This document shows positions 29,288 through 39,958 of a stretch of DNA of 57,065 nucleotides, one piece after another (the stretch's first letter is position 1; each line of letters begins with the position of its first letter). The notes below the pieces were generated by a model that was not told the DNA's origin, ran no database searches, and was given only the letters and a program-made list of their open reading frames with translations. Origin of the DNA: Prochlorococcus sp. AG-676-M04 (lineage in GTDB: Bacteria; Cyanobacteriota; Cyanobacteriia; PCC-6307; Cyanobiaceae); the NCBI GenBank assembly GCA_003210895.1, contig QCUB01000003.1:1-57065 (forward strand). Direction: 5' to 3'. The position numbers and the translations under genes are program-made.

Positions 29288-30898
29288 TTAATTTGATTGC
29301 TCTAATTTTTCCTGCGATGCTTTGATCAACCCTTTAAATAATGGATGTGGCTTCCCTGGCCTTGATAAGAATTCAGGATGGTATTGGCATGCTAAAAAAT
29401 ATGGATGATCAACTAATTCAATTAATTCTACTAATCTTCCATCTGGTGATGTGCCACTGATTTTGTATCCAGAATCTAAAAAACTTTGTTTGTAGTAATT
29501 ATTAAATTCATATCTATGTCGATGCCTCTCATATATAACATCTTCGTTATACAACTCTTTACCAGTTGTATTTTTTTGAAGTCTACAAGGATAAACTCCT
29601 AATCTCATAGTCCCTCCAAGATCAACAATGTCTTCTTGTTCAGGTAATAAATGAATAACCGGGTTTTGGGAATCTGGATTTAATTCTGAGCTAGATGCAT
29701 CAGGTAATTGGGCTAGATTTCTTGCCCATTCTATTACTGCGCATTGCATACCTAAACATAAACCCAGGAAAGGAATCTTATTTTCTCTTGCAAATTTTAT
29801 TGCTTCAATTTTTCCATTCACTCCTCTATTTCCAAATCCTCCTGGAACTACAATTGCATCAACATCATTTAAATACTCTTCGGCTGATTTCTCTTCGATC
29901 ATTTCAGCACTTACCCAATACAAATCTAATAAAGCTTTTTGTTCAATGCAAGCATGCCTTAATGCCTCCACTACTGAAAGATATGCATCACCAAGTTCTA
30001 TATATTTTCCAACTAAAGCAACCTTTATAGGGTTACCAGGATTTCTAAGATTATGAATTATTTTTTCCCAATTCTCTAAATCACATTCTTTATCTTCGAG
30101 TTCTAGACAATTTAAAGTCTCTTTACATAAACCTTCATTCTTTAAAGAAAGAGGAACTGAATAAATACTATCAGCATCTAATGCTTCAATTACACAATTA
30201 AGATTAACTCCGCAGAAACCACTGAGTTTTCTTTTTAGCCCTTCATTAATTTCTTTATCACTTCTGCATACAAGTAAATCTGGTTGTATACCAATGGATC
30301 TTAACTCCTTAACAGAATGTTGAGTAGGTTTAGTTTTTATCTCACCAGATGTTTTGATATAAGGAAGTAAAGTTACGTGAATATAAGCGACATCATTTTT
30401 ATTAACATCATTTTTAAATTCTCTGATTGCCTCTAAAAAAGGTAGAGATTCAATATCTCCTACTGTTCCACCAATCTCAGTTATGACGATATCAGCATTG
30501 CTGTTAGCTGCTACTCTATGAATCCTTTCTCTTATTTCTCTTGTGATGTGAGGAATAACTTGAACTGTACCTCCGTTGTAACTCCCTCTTCTTTCTTTAT
30601 TAATGACTGCTTGGTAGATGGATCCTGTAGTGACACTATTTAAACGAGTCATTGCAGTGTCAGTAAATCTCTCATAGTGACCTAAATCTAAATCTGTTTC
30701 AGCTCCATCTTCGGTAACGAAAACTTCGCCATGTTGAAACGGGCTCATTGTTCCTGGGTCAACATTTAGATAGGGATCTAGTTTAAGTATTGAAACGCTA
30801 TACCCTCTTGATTTTAATAATCTTCCTAAGCTTGCGGCAACAATACCTTTACCTATGCTAGAAACAACTCCTCCAGTAACAAAAACAAATTTTGACAT
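29288..30898 (-). CDS. pyrG: PyrG, CTP synthase
   Basis: Glutamine-dependent amination of UTP to CTP. The 536 residues have an N-terminal synthetase domain starting [14 protein letters not shown] (about 5-18) with the [20 protein letters not shown] region. A C-terminal class I glutaminase has nucleophile Cys in [10 protein letters not shown] (about 374-383) and the His-Glu pair in [12 protein letters not shown] (about 506-517). It sits mid-block between aspS (74-base gap) and queE. Confidence 0.98.
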   Translation of the reverse strand: MSKFVFVTGGVVSSIGKGIVAASLGRLLKSRGYSVSILKLDPYLNVDPGTMSPFQHGEVFVTEDGAETDLDLGHYERFTDTAMTRLNSVTTGSIYQAVINKERRGSYNGGTVQVIPHITREIRERIHRVAANSNADIVITEIGGTVGDIESLPFLEAIREFKNDVNKNDVAYIHVTLLPYIKTSGEIKTKPTQHSVKELRSIGIQPDLLVCRSDKEINEGLKRKLSGFCGVNLNCVIEALDADSIYSVPLSLKNEGLCKETLNCLELEDKECDLENWEKIIHNLRNPGNPIKVALVGKYIELGDAYLSVVEALRHACIEQKALLDLYWVSAEMIEEKSAEEYLNDVDAIVVPGGFGNRGVNGKIEAIKFARENKIPFLGLCLGMQCAVIEWARNLAQLPDASSSELNPDSQNPVIHLLPEQEDIVDLGGTMRLGVYPCRLQKNTTGKELYNEDVIYERHRHRYEFNNYYKQSFLDSGYKISGTSPDGRLVELIELVDHPYFLACQYHPEFLSRPGKPHPLFKGLIKASQEKLEQSN

Positions 30899-30972
30899 GC
30901 AATATTTTTAATTAAGCACAACCTCCTTATATTTTATTTAAACAAAAAATTTATTGATCATCCATAAATAGT

Positions 30973-32769
30973 TTATTCATCAATTGTTATTTCAATATCT
31001 AATTCTTTTAATTGGGATTTGGAGACATTTGAAGGTGCATTTGTAAGAAGACATTTTGCTTGTTGATTTTTTGGAAAAGCGATTGTTTCCCTAATTGAAT
31101 CTTCCCCCAAAATAAGCATTGTTATCCGATCTACCCCAAATGCTATTCCCCCATGAGGTGGAGCACCCATTTCGAGAGCTTCAATTAAAAAACCAAATTT
31201 TTCATTAATTTGATTATCTGTTAATCCAACTGTTCTAAGAACTTTTCTTTGCATTTCAGCTTGATGGATACGCAGAGAACCACCTCCTAATTCTAATCCA
31301 TTTAGTACTAAGTCATAAGCATGTGCTGTAGAGCTCTCTATTTTTTCTTTTAATTCTTTTGAATCTTCAAGCTTAATATTTTTAGGAGAACAAAACGGAT
31401 GGTGTAAAGCTTCAAATCTTTTTTCTTCTTCATTCATTTCAAACATAGGGAAATCTGTGACCCATAAAAAGTTCCATTTATCCTTCTCTATTAGCTTTAA
31501 ATCTTTTGCAATATATTGCCTGACTCTATCTAATGATTGATTTACAATTTGAGTATTTCCAGCCCCTAAAAGAATTAAGTCCCCATCTTTTGCTTCTGTT
31601 ATTTTTAAAATATTAGAGATATGATCTTTATTTAAATTATTTTTTATTGCCCCAATTGTTTCAAGTTCATCTCCTTTAACTCTTATGAATGCTAAACCTC
31701 CAGCTCCTGCATCTTGGGCAACTTTAAAGATATCTCCTCCAGGTTTGATTCGAACGTTACTAATACTTGTGTTGCCATCTTTAATAGTTATGGATTTTAT
31801 TGCTCCGCCATTCTGAATTGCTTTAGTGAAAATGTTAAAACCAATATTGCCAAGTATCCCACCTAAATTTTTAAGTAACATTTCATATCTTGTATCTGGT
31901 CTGTCTGTTCCATAGTTTTCCATGGCCTCCTGCCAAGTCATTCTTGGAAACTCCTCATTGAAGTTTATATTTAGTACATTTTTCCATACATTTTTTATTA
32001 GTTTTTCATTAAAAGAAATGATTTCTTCTTCACTTATAAAACTCATTTCAATATCAAGCTGAGTAAATTCTGGTTGTCTATCAGCTCTTAGATCTTCATC
32101 ACGGAAACATTTTGCGATTTGATAGTACTTGTCTAAACCTCCTACCATTAAAAGTTGTTTAAATAATTGTGGAGATTGTGGTAAAGCAAAAAACTCACCG
32201 TTTGAAAGCCTAGCTGGAACTAAAAAATCTCTAGCTCCTTCTGGAGTCGATTTTGTCAGTAATGGTGTTTCGACCTCTGTAAATCCAGAATTATCAAGAT
32301 ATTCTCTTAGTGCTTTAATAATTTTATGCCTTGTTTTTAAATTTTTGAGTAATTTTCCTCTTCTTAGATCTAAATATCTATATTTTAGTCTAAGTTCTTC
32401 TTTTGTATTTTCATAATCATGTACTGAGATAGGAAATGGTAAATTATTTTTTATTTGATTAAGAATTTTTAGATCTTTAACTTTTAGTTCTAACTCTCCA
32501 GTGAGAATATTTTTATTTATCGAATCCTTTGGCCTTTCATTAACAATTCCATTAACCATTATCACAGTTTCATTTCTTAAAATCTCAGCCTGTTTAAAAA
32601 GAGTCTCACCATCTTCAGGATTAATAGTAATTTGCATAAATCCACTATGATCACGCAAATCTATAAAAATTACTCCACCATGATCTCTTCTTCGATCAAC
32701 CCATCCACATAAATTAACTACTTTCCCAATATCTGACTTATTGAGTTCTTCACAAATTTTGTTTCGCAT
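30973..32769 (-). CDS. aspS: AspS, aspartyl-tRNA synthetase (bacterial type)
   Basis: Class II synthetase of 598 residues. Layout: OB-fold anticodon domain ([19 protein letters not shown], about 22-40), catalytic core with motif 2 [20 protein letters not shown] (about 221-240), the bacterial GAD insertion (about 290-420) and motif 3 [18 protein letters not shown] (about 537-554). The GAD domain marks the bacterial type. Whether it also charges tRNA-Asn cannot be judged here. Confidence 0.98.
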   Translation of the reverse strand: MRNKICEELNKSDIGKVVNLCGWVDRRRDHGGVIFIDLRDHSGFMQITINPEDGETLFKQAEILRNETVIMVNGIVNERPKDSINKNILTGELELKVKDLKILNQIKNNLPFPISVHDYENTKEELRLKYRYLDLRRGKLLKNLKTRHKIIKALREYLDNSGFTEVETPLLTKSTPEGARDFLVPARLSNGEFFALPQSPQLFKQLLMVGGLDKYYQIAKCFRDEDLRADRQPEFTQLDIEMSFISEEEIISFNEKLIKNVWKNVLNINFNEEFPRMTWQEAMENYGTDRPDTRYEMLLKNLGGILGNIGFNIFTKAIQNGGAIKSITIKDGNTSISNVRIKPGGDIFKVAQDAGAGGLAFIRVKGDELETIGAIKNNLNKDHISNILKITEAKDGDLILLGAGNTQIVNQSLDRVRQYIAKDLKLIEKDKWNFLWVTDFPMFEMNEEEKRFEALHHPFCSPKNIKLEDSKELKEKIESSTAHAYDLVLNGLELGGGSLRIHQAEMQRKVLRTVGLTDNQINEKFGFLIEALEMGAPPHGGIAFGVDRITMLILGEDSIRETIAFPKNQQAKCLLTNAPSNVSKSQLKELDIEITIDE

Positions 32770-32827
32770 CTAGAAATGACTTATTGAGCAATAATTAACA
32801 ATAATAATTCTTCAAGGGTAAATTTAG

Positions 32828-33940
32828 TTAAATATCTTTTTTATAAAAAGCTCTTTTCGTTATGGTCCCTTTGAATGTTTTACCTCTGATTAAAATTTCA
32901 ACAACATTATTTAAAGTAGCGTAAGAATTTTGAATATAAGCAAAAGCTATTGCCTTTTGCTTAGTAGGGGACCAACTACCGCTAGTTATAGTTCCAATAT
33001 TTTCTCCATCTTTAAATACTTCGCATCCTTTTCTTCCAATAGCTCTCCCTTCAATATTTAGACCAACTAACTTTTTATTAATACCAAATTTTGATTGTTT
33101 TTCAAGAAACTCTCTTCCAAAAAAGTCATGATTATTTTCTAAATGTACTAGCCAACCTAATCCTGCTTCATATGGTGTAGTTGTTTCATCTAAATCTTGA
33201 CCATATAAGTGCATTCCTGCTTCAAGTCTTAAGGTATCTCTAGCACCTAAACCACAAGGCTTAATATTTTTTGAAACTAAGAAATCCCATAAATTAATTG
33301 CTGCTTTTGCGGATAATAGGATTTCTAAACCGTTTTCACCTGTATAGCCCGTTTTCGAAAAGAAAATCTTTTCTTTGGACGAAATATGTTTAAAGATTTT
33401 ATATTCACAACCAAAGTAAGGGATATATGAAATCGATGATTTAATCCATTCTTCGAATAATTTAAAGGAATTTTTGCCTTGTAGTGCAAAGAGGACATTA
33501 TCTTTTTTAGCATTTGATATTGAAATATTATTGGTATTTAAATTATTTTTAATCCAAGAAAAATCAATTTGGTATCTGCTCGCATTTACTATTAAAAAAA
33601 TTTCTGAGATATCCTCTTCTTGTTGACCAAGGTCATAAATTATTAGGTCATCTATTATTCCTCCCTTTTCATTAAGCATTAATGTATAAAGCCCTTGTCC
33701 TTCTGAAAAGGAATATAAATTAGTAGGAAAAAATTTTTGAATATATTCTTTTGGATTAATTCCTCTTAGAGAAATTACACCCATGTGGGAAATATCAAAG
33801 AATCCTGCTGATGTTCTTACTGATTCATGTTCGTTTATTAATCCCGAAAAGGATATTGGCATTTCCCAACCTGCAAAATTGACTAACTTTGCATTTGACT
33901 CAATATATTTTGAATAAAGTGGACTTTTAAGCAAATCCAT
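32828..33940 (-). CDS. gcvT: GcvT, glycine cleavage system T protein
   Basis: Aminomethyltransferase transferring the methylene of glycine from lipoyl-GcvH to THF, releasing ammonia. The 370 residues start with the family pattern TPLY-like SPLYSKYIE and [11 protein letters not shown]. The folate-site segment [20 protein letters not shown] (about 232-251) and [10 protein letters not shown] follow, as does TSGSWSPT (about 322-329). It is about 17 kb from gcvH/gcvP, so the system is split in this genome. It is embedded between speB and aspS. Confidence 0.97.
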   Translation of the reverse strand: MDLLKSPLYSKYIESNAKLVNFAGWEMPISFSGLINEHESVRTSAGFFDISHMGVISLRGINPKEYIQKFFPTNLYSFSEGQGLYTLMLNEKGGIIDDLIIYDLGQQEEDISEIFLIVNASRYQIDFSWIKNNLNTNNISISNAKKDNVLFALQGKNSFKLFEEWIKSSISYIPYFGCEYKIFKHISSKEKIFFSKTGYTGENGLEILLSAKAAINLWDFLVSKNIKPCGLGARDTLRLEAGMHLYGQDLDETTTPYEAGLGWLVHLENNHDFFGREFLEKQSKFGINKKLVGLNIEGRAIGRKGCEVFKDGENIGTITSGSWSPTKQKAIAFAYIQNSYATLNNVVEILIRGKTFKGTITKRAFYKKDI

Positions 33941-33990
33941 GAAACGTTTAATGAGTTATTTAGCTTTTCATACTCTAGTTTAGAAATTTT

Positions 33991-34875
33991 TTATTGCATA
34001 TTTTGTACTGACATAATTAAGCTTCTCAGTACTTTTGCGGCAACTATACTACTAACTCCGCTATTATCAATTTCTGGAGATAATTCCACAATATCTGAAG
34101 CGACAATTCTAAAGTCTTTTAGAGTTTCAAGAATTACTTCAAAGTCATTCCAAAAAAAACCTCCTGGTTCTGGAGTTCCCGTACCAGGTAATAAACTTGG
34201 ATCAAACCAATCCAAATCTATTGTTAAATATATTGGCGAATTAGAGTAAGGAAGAAGGGCTTTTTTAAATTCTTGAGCATTTCCTCCTGGCAAGAATTTT
34301 ACTAATTGCTTTTGTTGACTCATAAATTTAAACTCTTCTTTAGTACCACTTCTTATTCCGACTTGCAAAATTTTTTTTTCAGGTAAGACATCTAAGCATC
34401 GTTGCATTGCACAAGCATGACTACGTTCATTCCCCATATATGAGGTTCTTAGATCTGCATGAGCATCTAGTTGAATTAAAATCAGATCTGGGTATTTATT
34501 TACTAACGCCTCAATAGCACCACTAGTAATAGAGTGCTCACCTCCAAGCATAATGGGAGTAAGCTTTCTACTCATAATGAAATCTGTTGCTGATTTGACT
34601 GCTTTAATGACAGACTTTGAGTTATTTTTATCTATTTCTAGTGAACCAAAATCAACATAATTAAAATCTTCTAAATCTTTTCCTAATCTTGGACAAAATG
34701 TCTCTAAGCATGTGCTTACTACCCTTATGGCATTTGGACCAAATCTAGTCCCTGACTTATAAGAGCATGTACCATCATAATTGACTCCAAATATTCCAAT
34801 TGAACAATCATCCGGATTTCTTTTAGCACCCATAAAAATTACACTTTCGTTATCAAACAAATTTTTATTGATCAT
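33991..34875 (-). CDS. speB: ureohydrolase, probable agmatinase SpeB
   Basis: Mn-dependent arginase-family hydrolase, 294 residues. The metal sites are visible: LGGEHSITSG (about 115-124), QLDAHADLR (about 135-143), ERSHACAM and TIDLDWFDPSLLPGTGTPEPGG (about 218-239). Placement 2 bases after spermidine synthase speE points to agmatinase (agmatine to putrescine and urea). The family also includes arginases and guanidine hydrolases, and the aromatic Trp in DLDWFDP is not the commonest residue there, so the substrate is inferred from context. Confidence 0.85.
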   Translation of the reverse strand: MINKNLFDNESVIFMGAKRNPDDCSIGIFGVNYDGTCSYKSGTRFGPNAIRVVSTCLETFCPRLGKDLEDFNYVDFGSLEIDKNNSKSVIKAVKSATDFIMSRKLTPIMLGGEHSITSGAIEALVNKYPDLILIQLDAHADLRTSYMGNERSHACAMQRCLDVLPEKKILQVGIRSGTKEEFKFMSQQKQLVKFLPGGNAQEFKKALLPYSNSPIYLTIDLDWFDPSLLPGTGTPEPGGFFWNDFEVILETLKDFRIVASDIVELSPEIDNSGVSSIVAAKVLRSLIMSVQNMQ

Positions 34876-34877
34876 CT

Positions 34878-35729
34878 TTACGAATTGAGTTCTTTTACAA
34901 TTTTATTTGGCATCATTTTGAATGCAGCATTTTGAAAATTTAAATTCCAAATATCACAACCCTTTTCTATTTTCATAACTTCTTTGTAATTGACTTTTGA
35001 TAAATTTAATTCTTCTTCTGAAGCAAATGTCCAACTCCAAATCCCACTTGGATATATGGGTACAAATGAATACATAGTTTCAGATAATTTGAATATTCTA
35101 TTGAGTGATTTCAAAATATGAATATGAATATTTTTGAATGATTCAGGCGATTCACTTTGAGTCGCTAATATCCCCTTTTTCGTAAGTATTCTTTTACATT
35201 CTTTATAAAAGGAATCTGTAAATAATAAATTAGAAAATTCTGATGGATCTGAACAATCTATAAAAATAACATCATAAAAATTATCTTTAGTTTTTTCTAC
35301 CCATTTAACTCCATCATCAATATGTATAGCTAATCTTTTATCACTCCACGCTTCACCTCCAATTTCTTGTAAAAATGTTTTAGATACTTTTATGACTTCT
35401 TCATCAATTTCTACCAAATCAATTTTTGCAACTTGAGAGTATTTTAAGCATTCTCTTGCAGTGCCACCATCACCCCCTCCAATAATCAGTACGTGAGATT
35501 TCTTATCAATGCTAGTTAACGCTGGATGAACAAGACATTCATGATAATATTTCTCGTCTCTCAATGACGTCATCCAACATCCATCTAACATTAAAGCTTT
35601 ACCATAAAAATCATTCTCAAGAATGAGGATTTCTTGATATTTAGAATTTTTTTTAAGTAATACTTTCCCATTGAGCCCAAATCTTGAGCCTTTGTGGTAC
35701 TCATCTATCCAAGTTGGCATATCTTTCAT
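34878..35729 (-). CDS. speE: SpeE, spermidine synthase
   Basis: Aminopropyltransferase, putrescine plus decarboxylated SAM to spermidine. The 283 residues show the HECLVHPAL segment, the nucleotide loop IIGGGDGGTARE (about 82-93), the conserved acidic DLVEID and the catalytic FIDCSDP (about 152-158). Its ATG overlaps the mazG stop by 4 bases (ATGA), so translation is probably coupled. No SAM decarboxylase gene lies in the window. Confidence 0.95.
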   Translation of the reverse strand: MKDMPTWIDEYHKGSRFGLNGKVLLKKNSKYQEILILENDFYGKALMLDGCWMTSLRDEKYYHECLVHPALTSIDKKSHVLIIGGGDGGTARECLKYSQVAKIDLVEIDEEVIKVSKTFLQEIGGEAWSDKRLAIHIDDGVKWVEKTKDNFYDVIFIDCSDPSEFSNLLFTDSFYKECKRILTKKGILATQSESPESFKNIHIHILKSLNRIFKLSETMYSFVPIYPSGIWSWTFASEEELNLSKVNYKEVMKIEKGCDIWNLNFQNAAFKMMPNKIVKELNS

Positions 35730-36580
35730 TTTTTTTTCAATTCTTCTCTCATTAGTATTTTTTTAGCAACTTCCCAAAGCTGCTGGAAATCTTCTGGGTT
35801 TTGTTTTTTAATATTATCTCCTACCTGATCTTCAATTATTGCAAATCTGTCTAAAAATTTTTTATTAGTTTTTTGAAGAGATGATTCTGGATTTATTTTT
35901 AGAAAGTTTGAAAGACTTATCAAAGTAAAGTAAACATCTCCAAATTCATCTTTTATATCATGTGCCTTTTTGCTTTTTATTGCCTCTTTTAATTCGCATA
36001 TTTCTTCATCTAATTTATCAAAAATCTTTTTACTACTTTCCCACTTAAAACCGTATTCTTTAACAGTATTGGTAATCTGGTTTGATCCTATAGTTGCAGG
36101 TAAACTTTTTATTTTTGAATTCAATTGTCTACTAATTGATGATTTCTTATAGAAAGTCTTATTTTCTGAAATTTTAATATTTTCCCAAATTTCTTGTGAC
36201 CTTTTTAAAGATACTTTTTCTTTTTTTTTAAAAATATACGGATGTCTATTAATAATTTTTTTATTTAAATTTTCAATAACATCCTTTAATTCAAATTGTT
36301 TTTCTTCAAAGCCAATTTCCGCATGAAGCATTATTTGTAATAAGAGATCTCCTAATTCTTCACAAATATTATTCGCGTTTTTTTCATATATTGCATCAAT
36401 AAATTCACTACTTTCTTCATTTAAAAATGGGATTAAGGATCTATGTGACTGCATTTTTTGCCATGGGCAGCCATAAGTTTTATCTTTTAAATATTTAATA
36501 TTTGATATTAAAATCTTGAAACTCTCTAAAGTTCTTAGATCACTATCTTTCTGATTGTTATATCCATTTTTTAAGTTCAT
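35726..36580 (-). CDS. mazG: MazG-family nucleoside triphosphate pyrophosphohydrolase
   Basis: All-alpha NTP pyrophosphohydrolase that hydrolyses NTPs or dNTPs to monophosphates, a house-cleaning or nucleotide-pool role. 284 residues carry two MazG repeats. The first has the metal motif EESSEFIDAI...EELGDLLLQ (about 55-83), with CPWQKMQSHRSL upstream. The second, in the C-terminal half, has EEICELKEAI...DEFGDVYFTL (about 188-220). First gene of the ten-gene minus-strand block; it starts 98 bases from the divergent tRNA-Val. Confidence 0.92.
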   Translation of the reverse strand: MNLKNGYNNQKDSDLRTLESFKILISNIKYLKDKTYGCPWQKMQSHRSLIPFLNEESSEFIDAIYEKNANNICEELGDLLLQIMLHAEIGFEEKQFELKDVIENLNKKIINRHPYIFKKKEKVSLKRSQEIWENIKISENKTFYKKSSISRQLNSKIKSLPATIGSNQITNTVKEYGFKWESSKKIFDKLDEEICELKEAIKSKKAHDIKDEFGDVYFTLISLSNFLKINPESSLQKTNKKFLDRFAIIEDQVGDNIKKQNPEDFQQLWEVAKKILMREELKKK

Positions 36581-36661
36581 AAAAATGTATCTTATTTATT
36601 CAATTTTGCCTAAATCATGAAATATTTAAATACTTAGTATAAAATTTTCAACATCATCTAC

Positions 36662-36667
36662 TAGAAT
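36662..36667 (+). promoter_or_regulatory. candidate -10 element of tRNA-Val
   Basis: TAGAAT ends 11 bases before the tRNA 5' end. No TTGACA-like -35 is at the usual distance. The spacer 36581-36678 to the divergent mazG is otherwise featureless. Confidence 0.35.
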
Positions 36668-36678
36668 GGATCATTATA

Positions 36679-36750
<72 letters not shown>

Positions 36751-36766
36751 TTTTATTTTTATAACA

Positions 36767-37108
36767 ATGACTGAGATCGTTAATCTTTCAATCAGTCAAA
36801 CTGCAGCATCAGAGCTTTCAAGGCAAGCATCCTTTGGCGGATCGCCTGGTGAAATGTTTATTGATTTAATCAAAGATGATATAGGCTCAGAAGAATGGAT
36901 ACATATTAAATTAAAACCAGGTATATGTAATGGATCTCCCATATCCAGAACTGAAGGCATAACTTTATATGCTGATACTAAAAAGTTTTCTTTGTTAAAA
37001 GATTTAAAACTTGATTATTACAGTGATTTAAGTGGTGGGGGTTTTCTTATATCAACTCCTAAAAATGCCAAAAGGTGTGCATGCGGTTCTGGTTTTAAAC
37101 TCTTGTAG
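36767..37108 (+). CDS. IscA/HesB-like Fe-S carrier family protein
   Basis: 113-residue A-type-carrier-like protein. The family pattern GITLYADTKKFSLLKDLKLDYYSDLSGGGFLI (about 64-95, longer than motif form) and the terminal cysteines in KRCACGSGF (Cys104, Cys106) fit the HesB domain. A third cysteine is Cys54; the spacing to Cys104 is shorter than in E. coli IscA, so this is a divergent cyanobacterial branch whose cluster binding is unproven. ATG 16 bases after the tRNA-Val gene; possibly read from the same promoter. Confidence 0.75.
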   Translation: MTEIVNLSISQTAASELSRQASFGGSPGEMFIDLIKDDIGSEEWIHIKLKPGICNGSPISRTEGITLYADTKKFSLLKDLKLDYYSDLSGGGFLISTPKNAKRCACGSGFKLL

Positions 37109-37200
37109 TTTTACATATATTTTGCAAACTGATATTTTTTTAAATTATTTGCTTCTATCAATATAAAATAAGTAAAAAGCTAATGAAATAACTATTGCAA

Positions 37201-39957
37201 ATGAATGAGTCGAATGATGAACTTACATTAAATAATTATTTGCCTTCACAGGTAGAACAAAAATGGCAAAAGCAATGGGATAGTTTAAGAGCATTTAGTC
37301 CTAATCCTAATGATAAAGGGGATCCTTTCTGTATAGTTATTCCGCCTCCAAATGTGACAGGGTCTTTGCATATGGGCCATGCTTTCAATACTGCATTAAT
37401 AGACGTGATTATTCGTTTTCAAAGACTTCTTGGTAAAAATGTTTTGTGCTTACCTGGCACTGATCATGCTTCAATAGCCGTTCAAACTATTCTTGAAAAA
37501 CAATTAAAAACTGAGGGTAAAAATAGCGAAGATATTGGAAGAGAAGAATTTTTAAAAAGAGCCTGGATTTGGAAAGAGCAAAGTGGGGGTAAAATAATAT
37601 CCCAATTAAAGAGGATTGGGTATTCCGTTGACTGGGAAAGGGAACGATTTACTTTAGATGAAAAATTGAATGAAGCAGTTGTTGAAGCATTTAATATTTT
37701 GCATGAGAATAAACTAATTTATAGAGGCGAATATTTAGTTAATTGGTGTCCGGCATCTCAATCAGCAGTTAGTGATCTTGAAGTTGAAATGCAGGAGGTT
37801 AATGGATACTTATGGCATTTTAAATACCCACTAATTTCGGATCAGGGTCAAATCTTAGATGAATATTTAGAGGTCGCAACAACTCGACCTGAAACCTTAT
37901 TGGGAGATACCGCTTTAGCTGTAAATCCAAACGATGAAAGATATAAAAAATATATAGATAAAAAAGTGAAAGTACCTTTTGTTGATAGAGAAATACCTGT
38001 TATTTCTGATATACATGTTGATAAGGATTTTGGTACAGGTTGTGTAAAGGTTACCCCGGCTCATGATCCTAATGATTTTGCTATCGGCAAAAGGAATAAT
38101 TTAAAGCAAATCAATATAATGAATAAAGATGGAACTCTTAATATTAATGCAGGAAAGTTTCAGGATTTAGATAGATTTGATGCTAGAAAACAAATCATAA
38201 AGGAATTAGATACTTTAGGTTTATTAACTAAAATAGAAAACTATAAAAATACAGTACCTTTTTCTGATAGAGGAAAAGTGCCAATTGAGCCATTATTGTC
38301 AACCCAGTGGTTTTTGAAAATGGAAAATATTTCTTCAAGTTGTCTAAAAGAACTTGATTCTAAAAAACCTACCTTTATTCCTCAGCGTTGGGAGAAAGTT
38401 TATAAAGATTGGTTAGATAATATCAATGATTGGTGTATTAGTAGACAATTATGGTGGGGACATCAAATTCCTGCATGGTATGTATTAAAACAATCAGAAG
38501 ACTCAATAGATCAAAATACTCCATATGTTGTTGCCAGAAATGAGAAAGAAGCATTAAGCAAAGCTACTAAAGAATTTGGGTCTAATTTGCAACTTATTCG
38601 TGATAAGGATGTTTTAGACACTTGGTTTTCAAGTGGTTTATGGCCTTTTTCTACATTGGGGTGGCCTAATACCAATGATGCAGATTTTAAAAAATGGTAT
38701 CCAAATAGTGTTTTAGTTACTGGTTTCGATATTATTTTCTTTTGGGTAGCAAGAATGACAATGATGGGGAAAACTTTTACGAATAATATTCCATTCACAG
38801 ATGTTTATATTCATGGTTTAGTTCGAGATGAAAATAATAAAAAAATGAGTAAAAGTTCAGGTAACGGAATTGATCCTTTACTGTTGATTGATAAATATGG
38901 TTCTGATGCTTTGCGATTTGCTTTACTTCGTGAAGTCGCTGGCGCTGGTCAGGATATAAGGCTTGATTTTGATAGGAAAGAAAATACTTCTTCAACAGTT
39001 GAAGCATCAAGGAATTTTGCAAATAAACTTTGGAATGCTACTAAATTTGTTTTAATAAATAAAACTTTTTCTGAAAATTATTCTTTAAATGAGAGTGATG
39101 AAAAATATTTAGAATTATCTGATAAGTGGATTTTATCGAAATTAAATCAGTTGAATACAAAAGTATCTAATCTTTTAATTGAATATAAATTAGGCGAATC
39201 TGCAAAATTATTATATGAATTTGCATGGAATGACTTTTGTGATTGGTATGTTGAATTTGCAAAACAAAAATTTAATAATAAAGAATCCCACAACAGAAAA
39301 TTATCTGAAAAAATATTAATCAAAGTACTAACTGATGTGTTGGTTATGATGCATCCCTTTATGCCACATATCACTGAAGAACTTTGGCATAAATTGCAAA
39401 AAAAACCTGAACAAATTTTATTATCTCTTCAGAAATGGCCTGTATTAGAAAAAAAATATATAAATTCTCAAATAGATAAATCCTTTCAAGAGCTCTTTGA
39501 AATAATTAGATTGATTAGAAATCTTAGGGTTGAGTTAGGACTTAAGCCATCTCAACTGGTTCCTATTTACTTGATTTCAGATAATGTTCAATTAACTAAC
39601 TTTTTGAAAACTTTAATAGTTGATATTAAAACTTTTACTAAGTCATCTGAAGTTTTTATTTGTAAATCTAAGGATATCGATAAAAACGATTTTGCTAAGT
39701 CTTTTTCTGGAATTATTGGTGATATAGAAGTTTATTTACCCTTTAATGATTTTGTAAATCTAGAAGCTTTAAAGGATAGACTTACTAAGGACCTGCAAAA
39801 AGTTAATTCTGATATAGAAACATTAAATAAAAGAATATCTAACAAAAACTTTATAGACAAAGCTCCTAAAGATATTGTTGAGGAATGTTTTGCCAAGTTG
39901 AAAGAAGGAAATTTGCAATCGGAAAGAATAAATAAAAAACTTAAATTATTAAAATGA
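37201..39957 (+). CDS. valS: ValS, valyl-tRNA synthetase
   Basis: Class I synthetase of 918 residues. It has the HIGH-type signature PPNVTGSLHMGHA (about 48-60), the CP1 editing domain with TTRPETLLGDTA (about 219-230), DWCISRQLWWGHQIP, the KMSKSSGNG signature (about 549-557) and a C-terminal coiled-coil arm (about 850-918) typical of bacterial ValRS. TTG at 37195 is in frame, but ATG at 37201 is the likelier start. It is one base upstream of the next gene. Confidence 0.97.
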   Translation: MNESNDELTLNNYLPSQVEQKWQKQWDSLRAFSPNPNDKGDPFCIVIPPPNVTGSLHMGHAFNTALIDVIIRFQRLLGKNVLCLPGTDHASIAVQTILEKQLKTEGKNSEDIGREEFLKRAWIWKEQSGGKIISQLKRIGYSVDWERERFTLDEKLNEAVVEAFNILHENKLIYRGEYLVNWCPASQSAVSDLEVEMQEVNGYLWHFKYPLISDQGQILDEYLEVATTRPETLLGDTALAVNPNDERYKKYIDKKVKVPFVDREIPVISDIHVDKDFGTGCVKVTPAHDPNDFAIGKRNNLKQINIMNKDGTLNINAGKFQDLDRFDARKQIIKELDTLGLLTKIENYKNTVPFSDRGKVPIEPLLSTQWFLKMENISSSCLKELDSKKPTFIPQRWEKVYKDWLDNINDWCISRQLWWGHQIPAWYVLKQSEDSIDQNTPYVVARNEKEALSKATKEFGSNLQLIRDKDVLDTWFSSGLWPFSTLGWPNTNDADFKKWYPNSVLVTGFDIIFFWVARMTMMGKTFTNNIPFTDVYIHGLVRDENNKKMSKSSGNGIDPLLLIDKYGSDALRFALLREVAGAGQDIRLDFDRKENTSSTVEASRNFANKLWNATKFVLINKTFSENYSLNESDEKYLELSDKWILSKLNQLNTKVSNLLIEYKLGESAKLLYEFAWNDFCDWYVEFAKQKFNNKESHNRKLSEKILIKVLTDVLVMMHPFMPHITEELWHKLQKKPEQILLSLQKWPVLEKKYINSQIDKSFQELFEIIRLIRNLRVELGLKPSQLVPIYLISDNVQLTNFLKTLIVDIKTFTKSSEVFICKSKDIDKNDFAKSFSGIIGDIEVYLPFNDFVNLEALKDRLTKDLQKVNSDIETLNKRISNKNFIDKAPKDIVEECFAKLKEGNLQSERINKKLKLLK

Positions 39958-39958
39958 T

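Noticed and set aside
29695-30030. A 111-codon plus-strand ORF rich in Leu/His/Gln.
   Set aside because: Antisense shadow of pyrG; biased composition with no family resemblance.
33941-33990. Possible glycine riboswitch upstream of gcvT.
   Set aside because: Only 50 bases separate speB's start region and gcvT in this orientation, and gcvT lies downstream of speB, so an aptamer does not fit.
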